Shown one piece after another: positions 46,462 to 58,699 of a stretch of DNA of 64,000 nt. The notes beneath the pieces are model-generated. The model had not been told where the DNA came from, did no database searches, and worked only from the letters and a program-made list of their open reading frames with translations. This stretch comes from Antilocapra americana (lineage: Eukaryota > Chordata > Mammalia > Artiodactyla > Antilocapridae), in the NCBI GenBank assembly GCA_007570785.1, contig ML660774.1:6539404-6603403 (forward strand), in the 5' to 3' direction. Position numbers and translations under genes: made by a program. Positions within the stretch are counted from its first letter, which is position 1; each line of letters starts with the position of its first letter.

Positions 46462-46826
46462 TGAATTGATGCTTTTGAACTGTGGTGCTGGAGAAGACTC
46501 TTGAGAGTCCCTTGGACTGCAAGGAGATCAAACCAATCAATCCTAAAGGAAATCAGTTCTGAACATTCATTGGAAGGACTGATGCTGAAGCTGAAGCTCC
46601 AGTACTTGGGCCACCTGATGCGAAGAACTGACTCATTGGAAAAGACCCCGGTGCTGGGAAAGATTGAAGGCAGGAGGAGAAGGGGATGACAAAGGAGATG
46701 ATTGGATGGCATCACCGACTCAATTTGAGCAAACTCAGGGAGATAGTGAAGGATAGGGAACCCCGGCGTGCTGCAGTCCCTGATATTGGAGAGTCAGACA
46801 TGACTGAGCGACTGAACAAGAGCGAA
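46462..46826 (+). mobile_element. BovB LINE 3' end
   Basis: gatgcttttgaactgtggtg, ccttggactgcaaggagatc, cttgggccacctgatgcgaa, gtcagacatgactgagcgac. 5'-truncated, with frames broken by indels. Confidence 0.93.
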
Positions 46827-48214
46827 CTGGAGCGGTTAAAGGCGTGTCAGGGAATTGAGGTGACCACACTGAGACACGTTGCAAAGCCCCCTTTCCTGCA
46901 GTGTGGAGAAAAGGCCTGGAGTGACAGGTCAGGGAACAGAAGCAAGACAGAAAGGGAAATCCCATCGCTTCCTCATCCCTGAGATTCCCGTCGGTGACTT
47001 AGAAGATCATCTCTCATCCAGTTTGTTTAAAGGTAGTTGATGGACCATTCTCACTAGCCCATGCTTTCCCTCTAACTCTTTCTGGTTCTTATCCATTAAA
47101 GTGGTTTTGTTTCCTATGCAATGAACAGCACTGGATTTCTAGTCTCCCTTTCTCAAAAAACTTCAGCACAGAAAGAAAGAGTGTATGAGTTTCCTCAAAA
47201 GACAAGAAAGAGAGTAAAGTAATGTAAAGTAATCCAAGCCGTGCCTATTTCAAAACAGGAAAACTGCTGCAGAACCCACATGTGCCTTTATATAAAAGGT
47301 ATTTTAGCAGAGGACTTAGAAGGGAGGTTTGTTCTATATACCTCAGAAACCATAACATGTCCCATTTCACAAACTACCCACGATTCATAGTATTCCTCTA
47401 AACATAAGAGTAAAGAACCTATCACTGATTTTACCTTTGTTCTGAAAGCTTTATTGGAGCTTTCCCTTGGCTTGAAATTATTTGAAACCAACTATATGGA
47501 AAAAAGTATATACAGATTTCTTTGATATGTATTAGATTTCTTTCACATAGGGGATTTTCTATTAAGTAATATGTTCACCGCTTTAAAAATTGGAAAGTTT
47601 GTAAAAGTTTCAAAATAATTGGGGGTAAACGGAAGGGAATTTAAAGGGCTAAGAAATAGGAGGGGCATGTTAGGAGTATTCCTGCATCTCGACAGTTTTA
47701 AAGTTTATGCCAGTGGCTCCCAGAACATGCCAGCGGAGAATCAGTCAGGTCTTTTGATTAAAAAAAAGAGTTCCATGGTCAAGTTGGTTTGAGAAACACT
47801 GGATTAAACAAAGTTCAACTCTTTTCATTATGCTTGGAGTGCTAAATATGCTAATGTGAGTGGTGGCTCTCCCTCACTGGGTATACTGTGCTTCCCAGAT
47901 GGATTTGACTACAAACATTTTTTGAAAGAAGTGCTTTCTGGGAGGTGTGTTTTCTGGAATTTCCTTTGGGAATGCTGATCTGGCTTGCGGGGGTGCCAAG
48001 TTAAAGTGGGGTTCAGGGACGTAGCTCCTAAGCCCCCACCTGTTCCCTCTTCAGTCACACTGTGAGCGCTTGTTTACCCTGCCCACAGATCCGGGAGGGC
48101 CGCGACTGTCTCTTGTCTGTTCCCTGGGCAAGCCCAGGACCCCGCTTACAACAGTCTGAGTCATAGGTGACTTGATTCAGCGTTTTTTTTCTGTGCCAGG
48201 TGCTGTTAATGAGA
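46827..48214. other. Intron, nothing recognised
   Basis: Single-copy-looking sequence with no supported gene or repeat. Confidence 0.35.
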
Positions 48215-48360
48215 TACGTATTTTTATTTTATTTTATTTTATTTTTTGCTTTCTAGATAATTTTTATTTATTTATTTATTTTAATTTTCTTTACATTATC
48301 GTGTTGGTTTTGCCATACATTGACATGAATCTGCCATGGGTATACATTTTTATTATACTC
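48215..48360 (-). mobile_element. Ruminant L1 3' UTR fragment, reverse, with (TTTTA)n
   Basis: A (ttttat)n stretch is followed by ttaattttctttacattatc and gttttgccatacattgacat, the antisense of the ruminant L1 3' end. The T-rich stretch is its A-tail. Confidence 0.65.
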
Positions 48361-48441
48361 TTTTTGGTCTGTGCCGAATGGCTTTCAGAATCTAAGTTCC
48401 TTGACCAAGGATTGAACCCGAGTCCTGGCATTGAAAATACC
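48361..48441 (-). mobile_element. CHR-type SINE fragment, reverse
   Basis: tttggtctgtgccgaatggc...ttccttgaccaaggattgaa...gagtcctggcattgaaaat. Short and diverged. Confidence 0.7.
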
Positions 48442-48644
48442 TAATATCAATATAATGCAAACACTTTGTAAACAGTTGACAGTGCAAGGCAAATTCAAGT
48501 TGCTTTTTGTAACTTTCTGGAAATTTTTAAAAAATGTTTTCTATCAGCAGTTGTTTGAACCCACATTTGCAAAACCTGTAGACACAGAAGACTGACTATA
48601 CTAGACAGGGGAAACAGTGTGTATGTGCTTAACTATTTGTAAGC

Positions 48645-48970
48645 ACTCCTTGGACTGCAAGGAGATCCAACCAGTCCATCCTTAAGGAAATCAGTCTTGA
48701 ATATTCATTGGAAAGACTGATGCTGAAGCTGAAACTCCAGTACTTTGGCCACCTGATGCAAAAAAATGACTCACTGGAAAAGACCCTGATGCTGGGAAAG
48801 ACTGAAGGCAGGAGAAGGGGACGACAGAGAATGAGATGGTTGGATGCCATCACCGACTCAATGGACATGAGTTTGAGTAAGCTTTGGGAGTTGGTGATGG
48901 GCAGGGAAGCCTGGCGTGCTGCAGTCCACGGGATCAGAGTCAGACACGACTGAGTGACTGAACTGAACTG
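48645..48970 (+). mobile_element. BovB LINE 3' end
   Basis: ccttggactgcaaggagatc...gacacgactgagtgactg, then the terminal aactgaactga. Near full 3' tail, 5'-truncated. Confidence 0.95.
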
Positions 48971-49744
48971 ATAAATAAGGGACTTCAGCATCCTTAGATT
49001 TTGGTATATTCGGTCATCCTGGAATCCCCCAACTCCTCATAGGTTCCAAGCAACGACTGTGTGATGAAAAATACCAGTCACCTGTCACCCTCCATCCCCC
49101 ACCATTTCTAATTCCCACTTTCCAGGGGCACTCCCTTTTGACTCTTTTAGTTGTTTCTTTGGTACTTACTCAAGTTTCTAAACAAGGTGCTTGTGATGCT
49201 GTGTCTTGGTTTTTTAAGTTACAATTTTTGTCTAAAAAACAGGGTAAATGAAAATTCAGCGTCCTTACATACTGACTTCCCATTCCCTTATCCTCCCAGT
49301 GCAGTTACATAGGAATTCAAAGATAAAGTCAATAATCAATGTTCATGGTGTGATGACTATATAACTTTTATTCTCTGAAGCACCAAGAGTTGTAGGAATA
49401 CATTTACTTTTTTATACAACCTGTCCATCCATCCCTCCAGCTATTATGTATCTTCCTTATGCACCATTAGAGAGTAGTTGCAAATATCATGGCACTCATA
49501 AGTAACATGACACTTCATCCTTGCTTGTTTCTCAAGAGCAAGGATGTTCTTTTTTACAATGAATCTAGAATTACAAAATTCAGAAAGTGGATCATTGCTA
49601 GAATACTATTATCTAGTCTACAAATCTTATTTAAATGTTTCCTATGATCCCAATAATGTTCTCTATAGCTGTTTTTAATCTTATTTTTAGATTACAAGCT
49701 CTCATCAAGTCATCACACGTGGCACTGATTGCAATGTCTCCAGT
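48971..49744. other. Intron, nothing recognised
   Basis: A central L2-like flavour is possible, but I cannot support a family. Confidence 0.3.
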
Positions 49745-49872
49745 ATTTTATTTTGTTTTAATTTATTTATTTTAATTGGAGTCTAATTACTTTACCATAT
49801 TATAGTGTTTTTTGCTGTACATTGACATAAATCAGACATGGATGTACATCTAGCTCTTCTTGGCTTACATGA
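49745..49872 (-). mobile_element. Ruminant L1 3' UTR fragment, reverse
   Basis: tttaattggagtctaattac, gctgtacattgacataaatc; same family as 48215-48360. Confidence 0.65.
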
Positions 49873-49873
49873 T

Positions 49874-50071
49874 AGTGAAAGTGAAAGTCACTCAGTCATG
49901 TCTGACTCTTTTTGACCCCATAGACTATACAGTCCATGAGATTCTCCAGACCAGAATACTGGAGTGGGTAGCTTTTCTCTTCTCCAAGAGAATCTTCCCA
50001 ACCCAGGGATCGAACCCAGGTCTCCCACATTGCAGGGAGATTCCTGACCAACTGAGCCACAAGGGAAGCCC
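49874..50071 (-). mobile_element. Bov-tA SINE, reverse orientation
   Basis: gtgaaagtgaaagtcactca...accaactgagccacaaggga on the plus strand. Confidence 0.94.
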
Positions 50072-50185
50072 AAGAATACTTGAGTAGGTGGCCTGTCCCT
50101 TCTCCAGGGGATCTTCCTGACCCAGGAATCAAACCAGGGTCTCCTGCACTGCAGGTGGATTCTTAACCAACTTAGCTACCAGACA
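50072..50185 (-). mobile_element. Partial Bov-tA directly 3' of the previous one
   Basis: aagaatacttgagtaggtgg...atcaaaccagggtctcctgc...tggattcttaaccaacttag. This is the tRNA-side half of a Bov-tA in the same orientation as its neighbour, with no spacer. Confidence 0.9.
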
Positions 50186-50306
50186 TGATGTTAACCTTTT
50201 TGAATGTTACAGGCTGGCGGTGTTGCAGAACGTTCCTCAAATGAATTTGTCTGATTATTTCTTTATGATTAGATTTAAATACCTATGGGGGGGATGGGGC
50301 AATAAA

Positions 50307-50502
50307 GGGGCTTCCCCAATAGTTCAGCAGGTAAAGAACCCGTCTGCAATGTAAGAGACACACAGGAGACGTGAGTTCGATCCCCAGGTCAGAAAATAGC
50401 AACTCACTTCAGTAGTATTGCCTGAAAAATCCCGTGGAGAGAGAAGCCTGGCAGACTCCAGTCCAAAGGGTCATGTAGAGTCAGACACGGCTGAGCGCAT
50501 GC
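50307..50502 (+). mobile_element. Bov-tA SINE
   Basis: ggggcttccccaatagttca...gagtcagacacggctgagcg. Slightly shortened in the middle. Confidence 0.92.
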
Positions 50503-52186
50503 ACCAGAAGAGGGGAACAAGAACCCTTCAGAGGCTGTGCTGTGTTTTCCAGTATGTGGCGTTAGGGGGCATGGTGGTTCTTGGTCTCACTGATGGTACC
50601 ATGTTTGATCATTTGGTTACAGTGGTGTTGGCTTGGTTTCTCCATCGCTTGTGATTAAAAAGTACTCTGTTCATTGTTCTCTTGTTCTGTTCATGGTTCC
50701 AAGACTGTGAGTCTCTAACAACCTTTTAACGTATGGATTTACCATGCATCAGTAATTCTTGCTGGGCTTACTTTTATCGCAATGGCTGTAATCATTACCA
50801 ACTCTGGTTCTGTAATCCCTTCTGAAGCTATGAATTGGCATTCACGTGTTTCAAAAAAAAAAGCACTCTCCTTTTTGGCACAGTCTGTAATTTTTTGTTT
50901 TTTAATCACAGTGAACTCTTGGATGTTTTTTATTCTCTGTGTTATTGTCTTTTGCATACATCCTGTTTGATGCTTAACTTGTTGCTGATTTAGCCATGAA
51001 AACCCTTTCAACTTGGTCCCTGAATCACTTGAGGTGTCATCATCATTTTTTGAGCGTTTTTCCTGCTTTCTGGCACAAAAAAGATGTCCCTGATGCGCTG
51101 AAGCGTTTCCTGCCTCAGACCTGGGGGGTGGGGGGAGCGGGTAATCATTTCTCTAAGGAACCTTTTTTCCTTGTAGTGGAGAATAGTATTTAGAACCCAG
51201 GATCATGAAGACTAAGTTAGCTCATTGCTACTTGTATAACATTGCCTCTAGGGATTTAGTGGACAGAGCTGGGGGGAAAATACACACCCAGATATACATC
51301 ACACACTTATACATCACAGAGCTCTTTATCTCCTTTCCCCAGTGCATATTTGTGTATTCCTTCTCCCACAGTGTATTTACGAATTTTCTCAGTCTCACCA
51401 TACACACAAAGTTGTTTCAGAATGATGACACCCACACCACCATCCATGGTTTGTTTTTTTCCCCTCTTGTATTATATTTAAACTTTCTTCACTCTCTTAA
51501 TTCAGCTACCTCTCATCCATCTGCTTGTCCAGCTTCCAGAATTATTTGAGGGTGACATCTGCTTTCGTCTTCTCTCTCCTCTTTTATTCCTCTTACTGGC
51601 ATTGTAGTGGGAGTAGGGAGCTACTGTTGACAGTCTACCATGTTTAACCAAGAGCCTCATCAGAGATGTTCCATCTGTTGGTTGCTTGGAGAGAGAAAGG
51701 AAACAATATTTACCTTTGATGATACCCGAAATGGCCCTGCCAATCATCTCTCCTTCGTTTTCATAGCTGAAGACGTTCTTCCTATAGCCCTTCCAGACAA
51801 ATTAGGATTCTGTACGGCTTTCTCAAGGTTTCTATTTCTAACCATCTCAGTGAGTGGGACTTCTGTCCCATGGTAAATGTTGGCAGACCTGACAAGAGAG
51901 GTGGGTAATACTGGAAAAGATGTGGCCTGCCTGTTGTGTTTGCATTGTGGGCTTAGTACCACCAGTCAGGCAGCCCTAGATGACTTCAGACAGAGAAAGG
52001 AGTTGACCTTCCTGGGAGGAAACCAAGCCACTTACCCAGGTCTGATTATGATATCTTGATTTTCCCATTTAATTGAAATGAGTATAGACTTTCCCTATAA
52101 ACTGTAACACTGGGATTTTCAAAACCACTTTCATCTCTGTTATCTCCGCTTCTTTGCAGTGAACATAGGCTCTCATTTTAATGTTC
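50503..52186. other. Intron, nothing recognised
   Basis: Nearly 1.7 kb without an assigned repeat. Frames at 51205-51549 and 51640-51962 have no recognised products. Confidence 0.35.
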
Positions 52187-52196
52187 TTTCTCCTTT

Positions 52197-52312
52197 GCTA
52201 AGGGCCCTCCTGGCTCAAACCACAAAGAATCTGCCTGCAATGCAGGAGACCCGGGTCCCATCCGGGTCAGGAAGATCCCCCTGGAGAAGGGAATGGCAAC
52301 CCACTCCAGTAA
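52197..52312 (+). mobile_element. 3'-truncated Bov-tA with intact TSD
   Basis: Only the tRNA head and the start of BovA are present, ending at ggcaacccactccagtaa. A perfect 10-base duplication, tttctccttt, lies at 52187-52196 and 52313-52322. The short form was therefore inserted as such, not cut afterwards. Confidence 0.9.
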
Positions 52313-52776
52313 TTTCTCCTTTATTTAATATGTTAAGTGGAACACTGAAACAGCAAGAGAAGTTTTGACCTTAGAATTCCAAGAATGCCTATGGTGTCAA
52401 CTCCAGTTATGAGGTGTAACTGGAAATAGAAGGGGAGTTTTTAAAAGCCCATCTCTGTGAGGCAGCCATCCTCTCTGAAAGAGTTTGGGAGGTTTAGTTT
52501 ATTTCTCTGAGCTTTGGTAAACAAAAGCTGGCATTTCTCTTTCCATGGGTTTTCAACTGCAGAGCTGCTGTTTTCATCCTGCCCCCACGGTGGCACATTT
52601 TGGTGGGCAAATCTGAAATAAATGGCACATTCATTGGCATGCTTTTTTGCTGAGAACCTCTTCTGGCACTTGCCATATTGGCAGTTTTTATAGGATCTTT
52701 TCCTCTGTGCTCTATTTATTTACTCTGCTTGCATTGTGGAATTCTGGGTAAAAGCCTGCTTTAAATCAGAATCAAA

Positions 52777-52795
52777 TATATATATATATATATAT
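52777..52795. repeat. (TA)n microsatellite
   Basis: Nine or ten TA units, likely polymorphic. Confidence 0.9.
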
Positions 52796-52799
52796 TTAA

Positions 52800-53360
52800 A
52801 GAATGCTTTTGGCCGAGAAGCTTGCAAACATTTCCACCTAAATCATCTTTGCGGAATTGGCTTGTCTCTTTCCAAACAGGAAGACCATCCTTCGCGACGT
52901 TCACGGTTTGGTTTTGCTTTGCTGCAGACTAGGTTTAGCGACAAATTCCATCTGGCTGAAGCTTCATGCAGTCTCTCTATTGATTGGTTATATTGGGACT
53001 TCATGGGAGTGTCCTTCAAATCGCTTTTCCCAGCATTTTTAAAAGCCCCATTGTGGGGAGGGGGAAAAGAGAGAGCGAGAGAGAAAAGGAGAAAGGACCC
53101 TGCATTGTTTCAGTTTGCGTCCAACATGCAAAACATAGTTCTAAATTTTTAATTAGCTAAGTGAGTGGTGAAAAGGGAAAGTAATATAACAAGCCTCGGT
53201 GAGCAGCTGGGATGTGTTGCCATGACGACAAGTTCAGCAGGCTGCCAGCGAGCATGTCAATGGGTGATGTTGGGAGAGGGCTTTGAAACAGTGCCTGCTA
53301 GCCACGATGTGATTGGTCACGCCTCTGTTGTCTTTGTGTGAACCAGGGGATGCTGGGTAA
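52800..53360 (+). promoter_or_regulatory. Candidate internal promoter / alternative first exon area
   Basis: Two inverted CCAAT boxes (gattggtta at 52981-52989, gattggtcac at 53311-53320), a CRE-like atgacgac (about 53223), and a small CpG cluster (ttcgcgacgttcacgg near 52891). Then ATG at 53350 with ctgg and gtaaga, a good donor, at 53357. An exon ending at 53356 would be in phase 1, compatible with STOX2 exon 2. It could equally be an enhancer or chance; there is no transcript evidence. Confidence 0.3.
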
Positions 53361-56300
53361 GACCTACAGTGAATGCTCAGCTTGTCTCAAGGCTGCAATG
53401 AGGTAATGCTTCTGAATCTTTGGGGATTATGAGCTCCTGCCTCCAAAAGACCGCAGTCTCCAGTGTTTTCGTTCCTGTGTGCCTTAATGACCGACTATAC
53501 CGTGTTGAGAAGTTTTACAGCTGCTTGTATTCATTCTTTCATACGTGCATGTGTATATTATAGATCACACGTGTGTATGTTGCATATAGAATCTCAAGCG
53601 TATTCTAAAAAAAGAGATAACCCTCCATATTAGTCATTCCGCTTAGAGTCAACATTTCTTTTGATTGCTGGCATCAGTGGCAATACCTATTGATGGATAA
53701 ATGATGTATTAAAGTGCATTTATGTTGGGTAAGCAAACGCGTTCATTTCTAGAGACTGTTTTGGCATTGATTACTTTCTAAAGTCTTTTATTTATTTTAA
53801 GTCTTTTAATAGATGTAAAGGGGGTTGTAGAGAGTGTTGGCTTTGCTTGGTCAGGAGGTGTGTAATTCATTTTAGATTCCTTGAAATTAGTCTGTTTCTA
53901 CCCTAATATATCTGATACAGTTTTTTTTTTCTTTACTAATTGAAAGTAACATCTGACTGCTCCACAGTTATATGCTGAATAATGGTTTGACAGTTGAAAC
54001 TTAAAGCTCTAAAGGGGAGCTCTATTTACAGATGCAAAGATGTAGAAATGTTTATGGCCGGCTTGTGAACCAAATACATCAGGGTGCTGGTCTGACAGAC
54101 ACATGAGCTAAAATCCTAAGCCCTGATTCTGGTCCTCAATGATATGTGACTTGGATTCTCGCCAGGTTGTTTTTGGGTGGTGAGAGAGACTGTTTTTTTT
54201 TTCCCCCTCTTTTTTTAATCTCATTCATAAACAGTAACCTAGTGCCCTGGAGAGGTTAGGGCAGCATCTCCCAAGGCTGTGGGTATAACCTGGGGAAGCC
54301 AAGTGGATGACCTGATCCACCGCGTCACAGATGGAAAGGTGGTGAGCTGGCTGCTGGACTGAGCTGTCGTATTGCCACCCTGTTGTATTTACCTCACAAA
54401 GAGTTCATAAAAATTTATAAGCCTTTAAATGGATAAAAAAAAGAGTAAAAACCTTAACGGTAACAAATGGTTTCTGCTGCTCCTGCATAATGCAGTGAAC
54501 TCTGCCAGCTCCCTCGCTTTATTTGAGGTCAGGCCACGGGCATGTGGTTGAAACCCGATGATTCTCCAGCCCCACCATCACCATTCATGGAATCCGAGTC
54601 AGAATCTGGTCTTGCTGCAAACCACGCTTGCTTTCTTCTTTCCAAGCTTTTAAAGTCTGCTTTCATTTTACTCCTCTGGATGGTTTCTGTTTAGAAGTAA
54701 AGTAAACAAAGGCTTATACATAGAGCCAAGGATAAATAAATGTGAAGAGTGTATCTAGGTTTTAAATAATTGGGTTCAAAATACTTGTGGCACCGATAGA
54801 ATCTTGGGTTGTGACTTTTCGCCAACATGTTGATTCTCTCGTGGCTTAAATGCTGCAGCTGAGCAGCCTGCCTTTACACCTTAGATGGGGAGGCTCTGGA
54901 AGGACGTTGGAGTCTTTGTCCAAAACAAAGCAGAATGCAGTGACCCTGTGAAGTATGCAAGAAAAATCCACCTGTTGATAAACAGGCACTTTTTCTCTTA
55001 TGAGAAATATGATGTTCCCTTTCCATCATTTCTTTGGGGTTACGTTACTTATGCATGTTCAAATCTCAGCATGCCTTGCTAATTGAAACTGTTTTTAAAT
55101 TCATTAATGATTCAGAGTTTTCAGAGAATTGGATACTATAGAATATGGTCCAGTTGTGACTGGCAGGATTTGTTACCCGTGTTATCTTGCAGGCTGTGAG
55201 AGATCCTTACTTTAAAATTTGGAAATCATATTTATTCATCCTTTAGGAGAAGGCATCTTTCTTTTGTGGATTGTATGCTAACTTGGTTCCCTTCATGAAG
55301 TAGTAAAATTCGAATCTCTCTTATTTAGAGGATTCCGTGTGTCTCTGTAGAACAGATTATGATATTGTGAAACCTTCATTATTAAGTCGTGTTAGGGCAT
55401 TTCACATGCAAAATTACCATGTTAACAATGAAATGAAAAGTCAAGAAACTTGCCATTTAATTTACTGTCTCACAAGCTTTTTGCTAGTTAGGAAAGCCCT
55501 CTTGGAGAGGAGGAATGGCAAGTTGCAACTAGCATGAGTCATTACATCCTTTGACAGGCTCCACAGTAAATGACTTCTGATGGGTGTGAAGCCCTATACT
55601 TAGAGATTAATGGCAGATACGGCATTGCAGGGCCTCCCTTGCATCGCTAATATTATCAAATGAAGCTAGTGGCTTAGCCAAGGGCTTTGCTCAAAAGGAA
55701 CATGTGATTGATAATACTGATGGCTTGTAAAGTTTTAAAAAATATGATCCTTTAGGCAAATCCAGAGGGAAAAATAAGCTTTTAGATAATTTGAGGGACT
55801 CAAGAGGTTTAAAAATACTTTTCTTTAAAAATTCACCCTTTACAAATGCATCACATGCTCACCATATTTAGAAAATGGGGTTTATTGAGCAGTAGAAGTG
55901 GAAGTTTTGGCAGGAAAAACAAGGAGAATAAATTAGGGCCTCTGCCGGGTCAAATATCAAAAGTCTTAAGGCTTTGGATTTAGACAAAATCCTAATTGGT
56001 CTCCCTTCCTTCCGTGTGACTTTCGGTTACTTATCCTAAGTTGATCCTTCTCCCTTGTCCGCTGGTCACAAAAGTCACTGCCTCCCAGAGGTCAGAAAGA
56101 GGGGACCCATGTACACACCCAGATCTTATTCTAAGGGAAGTTCTTTCAAATGGAAACGTGAGGAGGTAGTTACTCTTACCCTCAGTTGAGAAAAACGTGG
56201 TCTTTGTTCTTATGGACTTTATTATGACATCAGAAAGTTGGACTTGTACAACGCTTAACTGCATTAATCAAGTGCCATTAAAGTAATGGTTGTAACTGAC

Positions 56301-56770
56301 ATAATTTCTTGTAATAGGGAACTCAGTGTTACATGTTGATTTCATCCCTTTAGCAATCTAATATGATAAAAATAAAACCTTAGCAATTCACAGCATGCTA
56401 ATTTGGTATGTTACTAATTGAAACATGGGCTAGTATGAAAAATACTTCTCCATTCATGAAAAGAGGGTTTTCTAGTTGAGTTAACAGCACTGGAAAATAG
56501 TCAAGGGAGAGGATCTGCTTTAGGGAATAAACTTTGCAAGTCACTTCAGTTCTTCCGATGGATTGTTAATTAATATTGAAATGTCATGTTTAGAAAGGAC
56601 AACCTTTCAGGTCTTTAGGATATAGAATCTCCTTTATGATGGTTAATTTACCCATTTGTATGATTTTAATATGTCAAATCCTTTTGTATTTGGAGCTCTT
56701 ATTGTTTAGATTGATCACATAGTAAGTTGTATGGAATATCTAATGCATAATGATGGAATAGCAAATGCTG

Positions 56771-56826
56771 CCTTTATGAATTACTGTATGTTTATCTTGG
56801 CATCCTTGAGTAGATTATTTACTTGG
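56771..56826 (+). repeat. Left copy of 56-base direct repeat flanking a SINE
   Basis: cctttatgaattactgtatg...atttacttgg. It matches 57060-57115 at 52 of 56 positions by eye. Confidence 0.9.
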
Positions 56827-56835
56827 AGGCAGACA

Positions 56836-57057
56836 GTTGTTGTTGTTGTTTAGTTGGTAAGTCGTATCTGACTCTTTTCTGACCCTGTGGACTGTAGCCC
56901 TCCAGGCTCCTCTGTCCGTGGGCTTTCCCAAGCAAGAATACTGGAGGGAGAGGGTTGCTATTTTCTCCTCCAGGGAATATTCCTGACCCAGGGATTGAAC
57001 CCGAGTCTCCTGCATTGCAGGCGGATTCTTTTTACCACTGAGCCACCAGGAAAAGGC
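56836..57057 (-). mobile_element. Bov-tA SINE, reverse, between long direct repeats
   Basis: (gtt)n then tagttggtaagtcgtatctg...ccactgagccaccaggaaaa, the reverse complement of Bov-tA. The (gtt)n is the A-rich tail equivalent. Confidence 0.93.
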
Positions 57058-57059
57058 TT

Positions 57060-57115
57060 CCTTTATCAATTACTGTATGTTTATCTTGGCATCCCTGAGT
57101 TGATCATTTACTTGG
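57060..57115 (+). repeat. Right copy of 56-base direct repeat flanking a SINE
   Basis: cctttatcaattactgtatg...atttacttgg; partner of 56771-56826. Confidence 0.9.
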
Positions 57116-57241
57116 TGGACAATACCGTGTCTTTATTTTCCTTTTGTTCTCATAATGCCTGGTCTAGTGCTAAGTATGAAGTAGATGCTGTTACATGTAT
57201 CTGATCAGGTTGTTTAAAAAAAATTGATGGTTTTTTATGTC

Positions 57242-57768
57242 AAAAGTTGCTCTTTTCTAATGAAGGTATAGTTGATTTACAATATTGTGTTAATTTCTGC
57301 TGTACAGCAGAGTGATTCAGTTATGCGTAGATATACATTCTTTTTTATATCCTTTTCCGTTATGCCTTATCACAGGATATTGAATATAGTTCCCTGTGCT
57401 ATACAGTAGGACCTTGTTACTTATCCATTCTATGTATACGAGTTTGCATCTGCTAACCCCAAATGCCCACCTTACCCCTCTCCACCCCTGGCAATCATAT
57501 GTCTGTTTTCTATGCCTGTGAGTCTGTTTCTGTTTCATAATTATGTTTGAATTTGTGCCGTATTTTAAACTCCACATATAAGTGGTACCATATAGTATTT
57601 GTCTCTCTCTTTCTGACTTATTTTACTCCGTATGACACTGTCTGGGTCCATCCATGTTGCTGCAAATGACATTATTTCATCCCTTTTTATAGCTACATAG
57701 TATTTCATTGTGTATATATTTACCACCTCTTCCTTATCTGTTCATCTGTTGATGGACATTTAGGTTGT
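57242..57768 (-). mobile_element. L1 3' UTR, reverse orientation
   Basis: ggtatagttgatttacaata, gctgtacagcagagtgattc, ttccctgtgctatacagtag, ccatccatgttgctgcaaat, tacatagtatttcattgtgt, and gatggacatttaggttg. This is the antisense of a mammalian L1 3' end of the kind common in cetartiodactyls. Confidence 0.88.
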
Positions 57769-58059
57769 TGGAAAAGTGACTCTTGACTTCAGTCACAGGA
57801 AATGGAAGAGATCTCTGAAATCTGGGCTGTGTTGTCTGTTGAACTTCCTTATCAGGAGTAGTTCTCATCTCTACCTAGTTCCTCCTTCAGTCAACACTCC
57901 AGCCTTCTATCCCCAAAATGTGAAGTTTCAGTGTGAAAGGAAGTGTTATGGTTGAATTAAATGTAAGCAGGTATACTGTGTATAGGAATCTTCATCTCCA
58001 CGTTGCTCTTGTAAGCTTTGGCATTTTCTTGGTAAGAGGGGATGTCGAGTGGTGACAGG

Positions 58060-58265
58060 TGTAGAGGTTTGGAATACTGGGCAGAACCCTATTTGAATCA
58101 TGGTTGTGCCACTTAGTGGAGACAAAGAACAGATTACTTAGTCTAGCTCTTTAAATGAAGATTATCCGTGTATCGCAGGGTTGTATTGGTTATGTTGACC
58201 TGCGTAAAGTGCCTGATTGTATCTGCCGTGTAGGAGCTGCTCAATGAATGCCAGTGCACTTTATA
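58060..58265 (+). mobile_element. MIR SINE
   Basis: atcatggttgtgccacttag, tgcgtaaagtgcctgattgt, gagctgctcaatgaatgcc. Confidence 0.7.
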
Positions 58266-58699
58266 TCCTGCTGGCATTTCACTGCTCCAGTGACCAAATT
58301 GTTTTGGCCTTCCTGGGATATCTTCCCTGCTGGGATAGGAGAAAAAAATGATTTGTTGTTCAACTCTGATCTGTTATTCTAGAGGGATATCTTTCTGATA
58401 TGATAAGAAAACTTTATCAGTTGTGTTGATGTTAACATCCTTAGTTTTATCCACTTGAAAGCAGGGATGTCATTGATGTCAGTGTGTTTAGAGTCTTTGA
58501 TATTGATAACATCCCTACATTCCCTACATTCAAGTGTATGACAACCGGGCATGCTAGATAAATGCAGGAACATCAGACAGGAAGTGTATTCTGGCACCTA
58601 AGTGTATTTAGGGTGAGTGGGAGAACCCTGCAAGGGTGGTTTTCCAATGGTCCAGTGAGGTGAGATCTGGCTAACAGCAAAGCAGGAGAGAAGTGGCAG

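Larger units (their letters stand above)
52323..56770. other. Repeat-poor intron block
   Basis: About 4.4 kb without a SINE, BovB or LTR that I recognise, bounded by Bov-tA copies on both sides. It includes a promoter-like stretch (52800-53360), a (TA)n run at 52777-52795, and AT-rich sequence from 54.6 kb on that may be conserved. The 138-codon frame at 52736-53152 starts inside the (TA)n run and has no recognised product. Confidence 0.5.

Noticed and set aside
46119..46715. 198-codon minus-strand frame
   Set aside because: The N-terminal part is the antisense of BovB and the rest is old repeat. No gene.
52736..53152. 138-codon plus-strand frame in the repeat-poor block
   Set aside because: It passes through a (TA)n repeat, giving a Tyr-Ile run, and ends without a recognised domain. 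I kept the area as a possible promoter, not as a coding gene.
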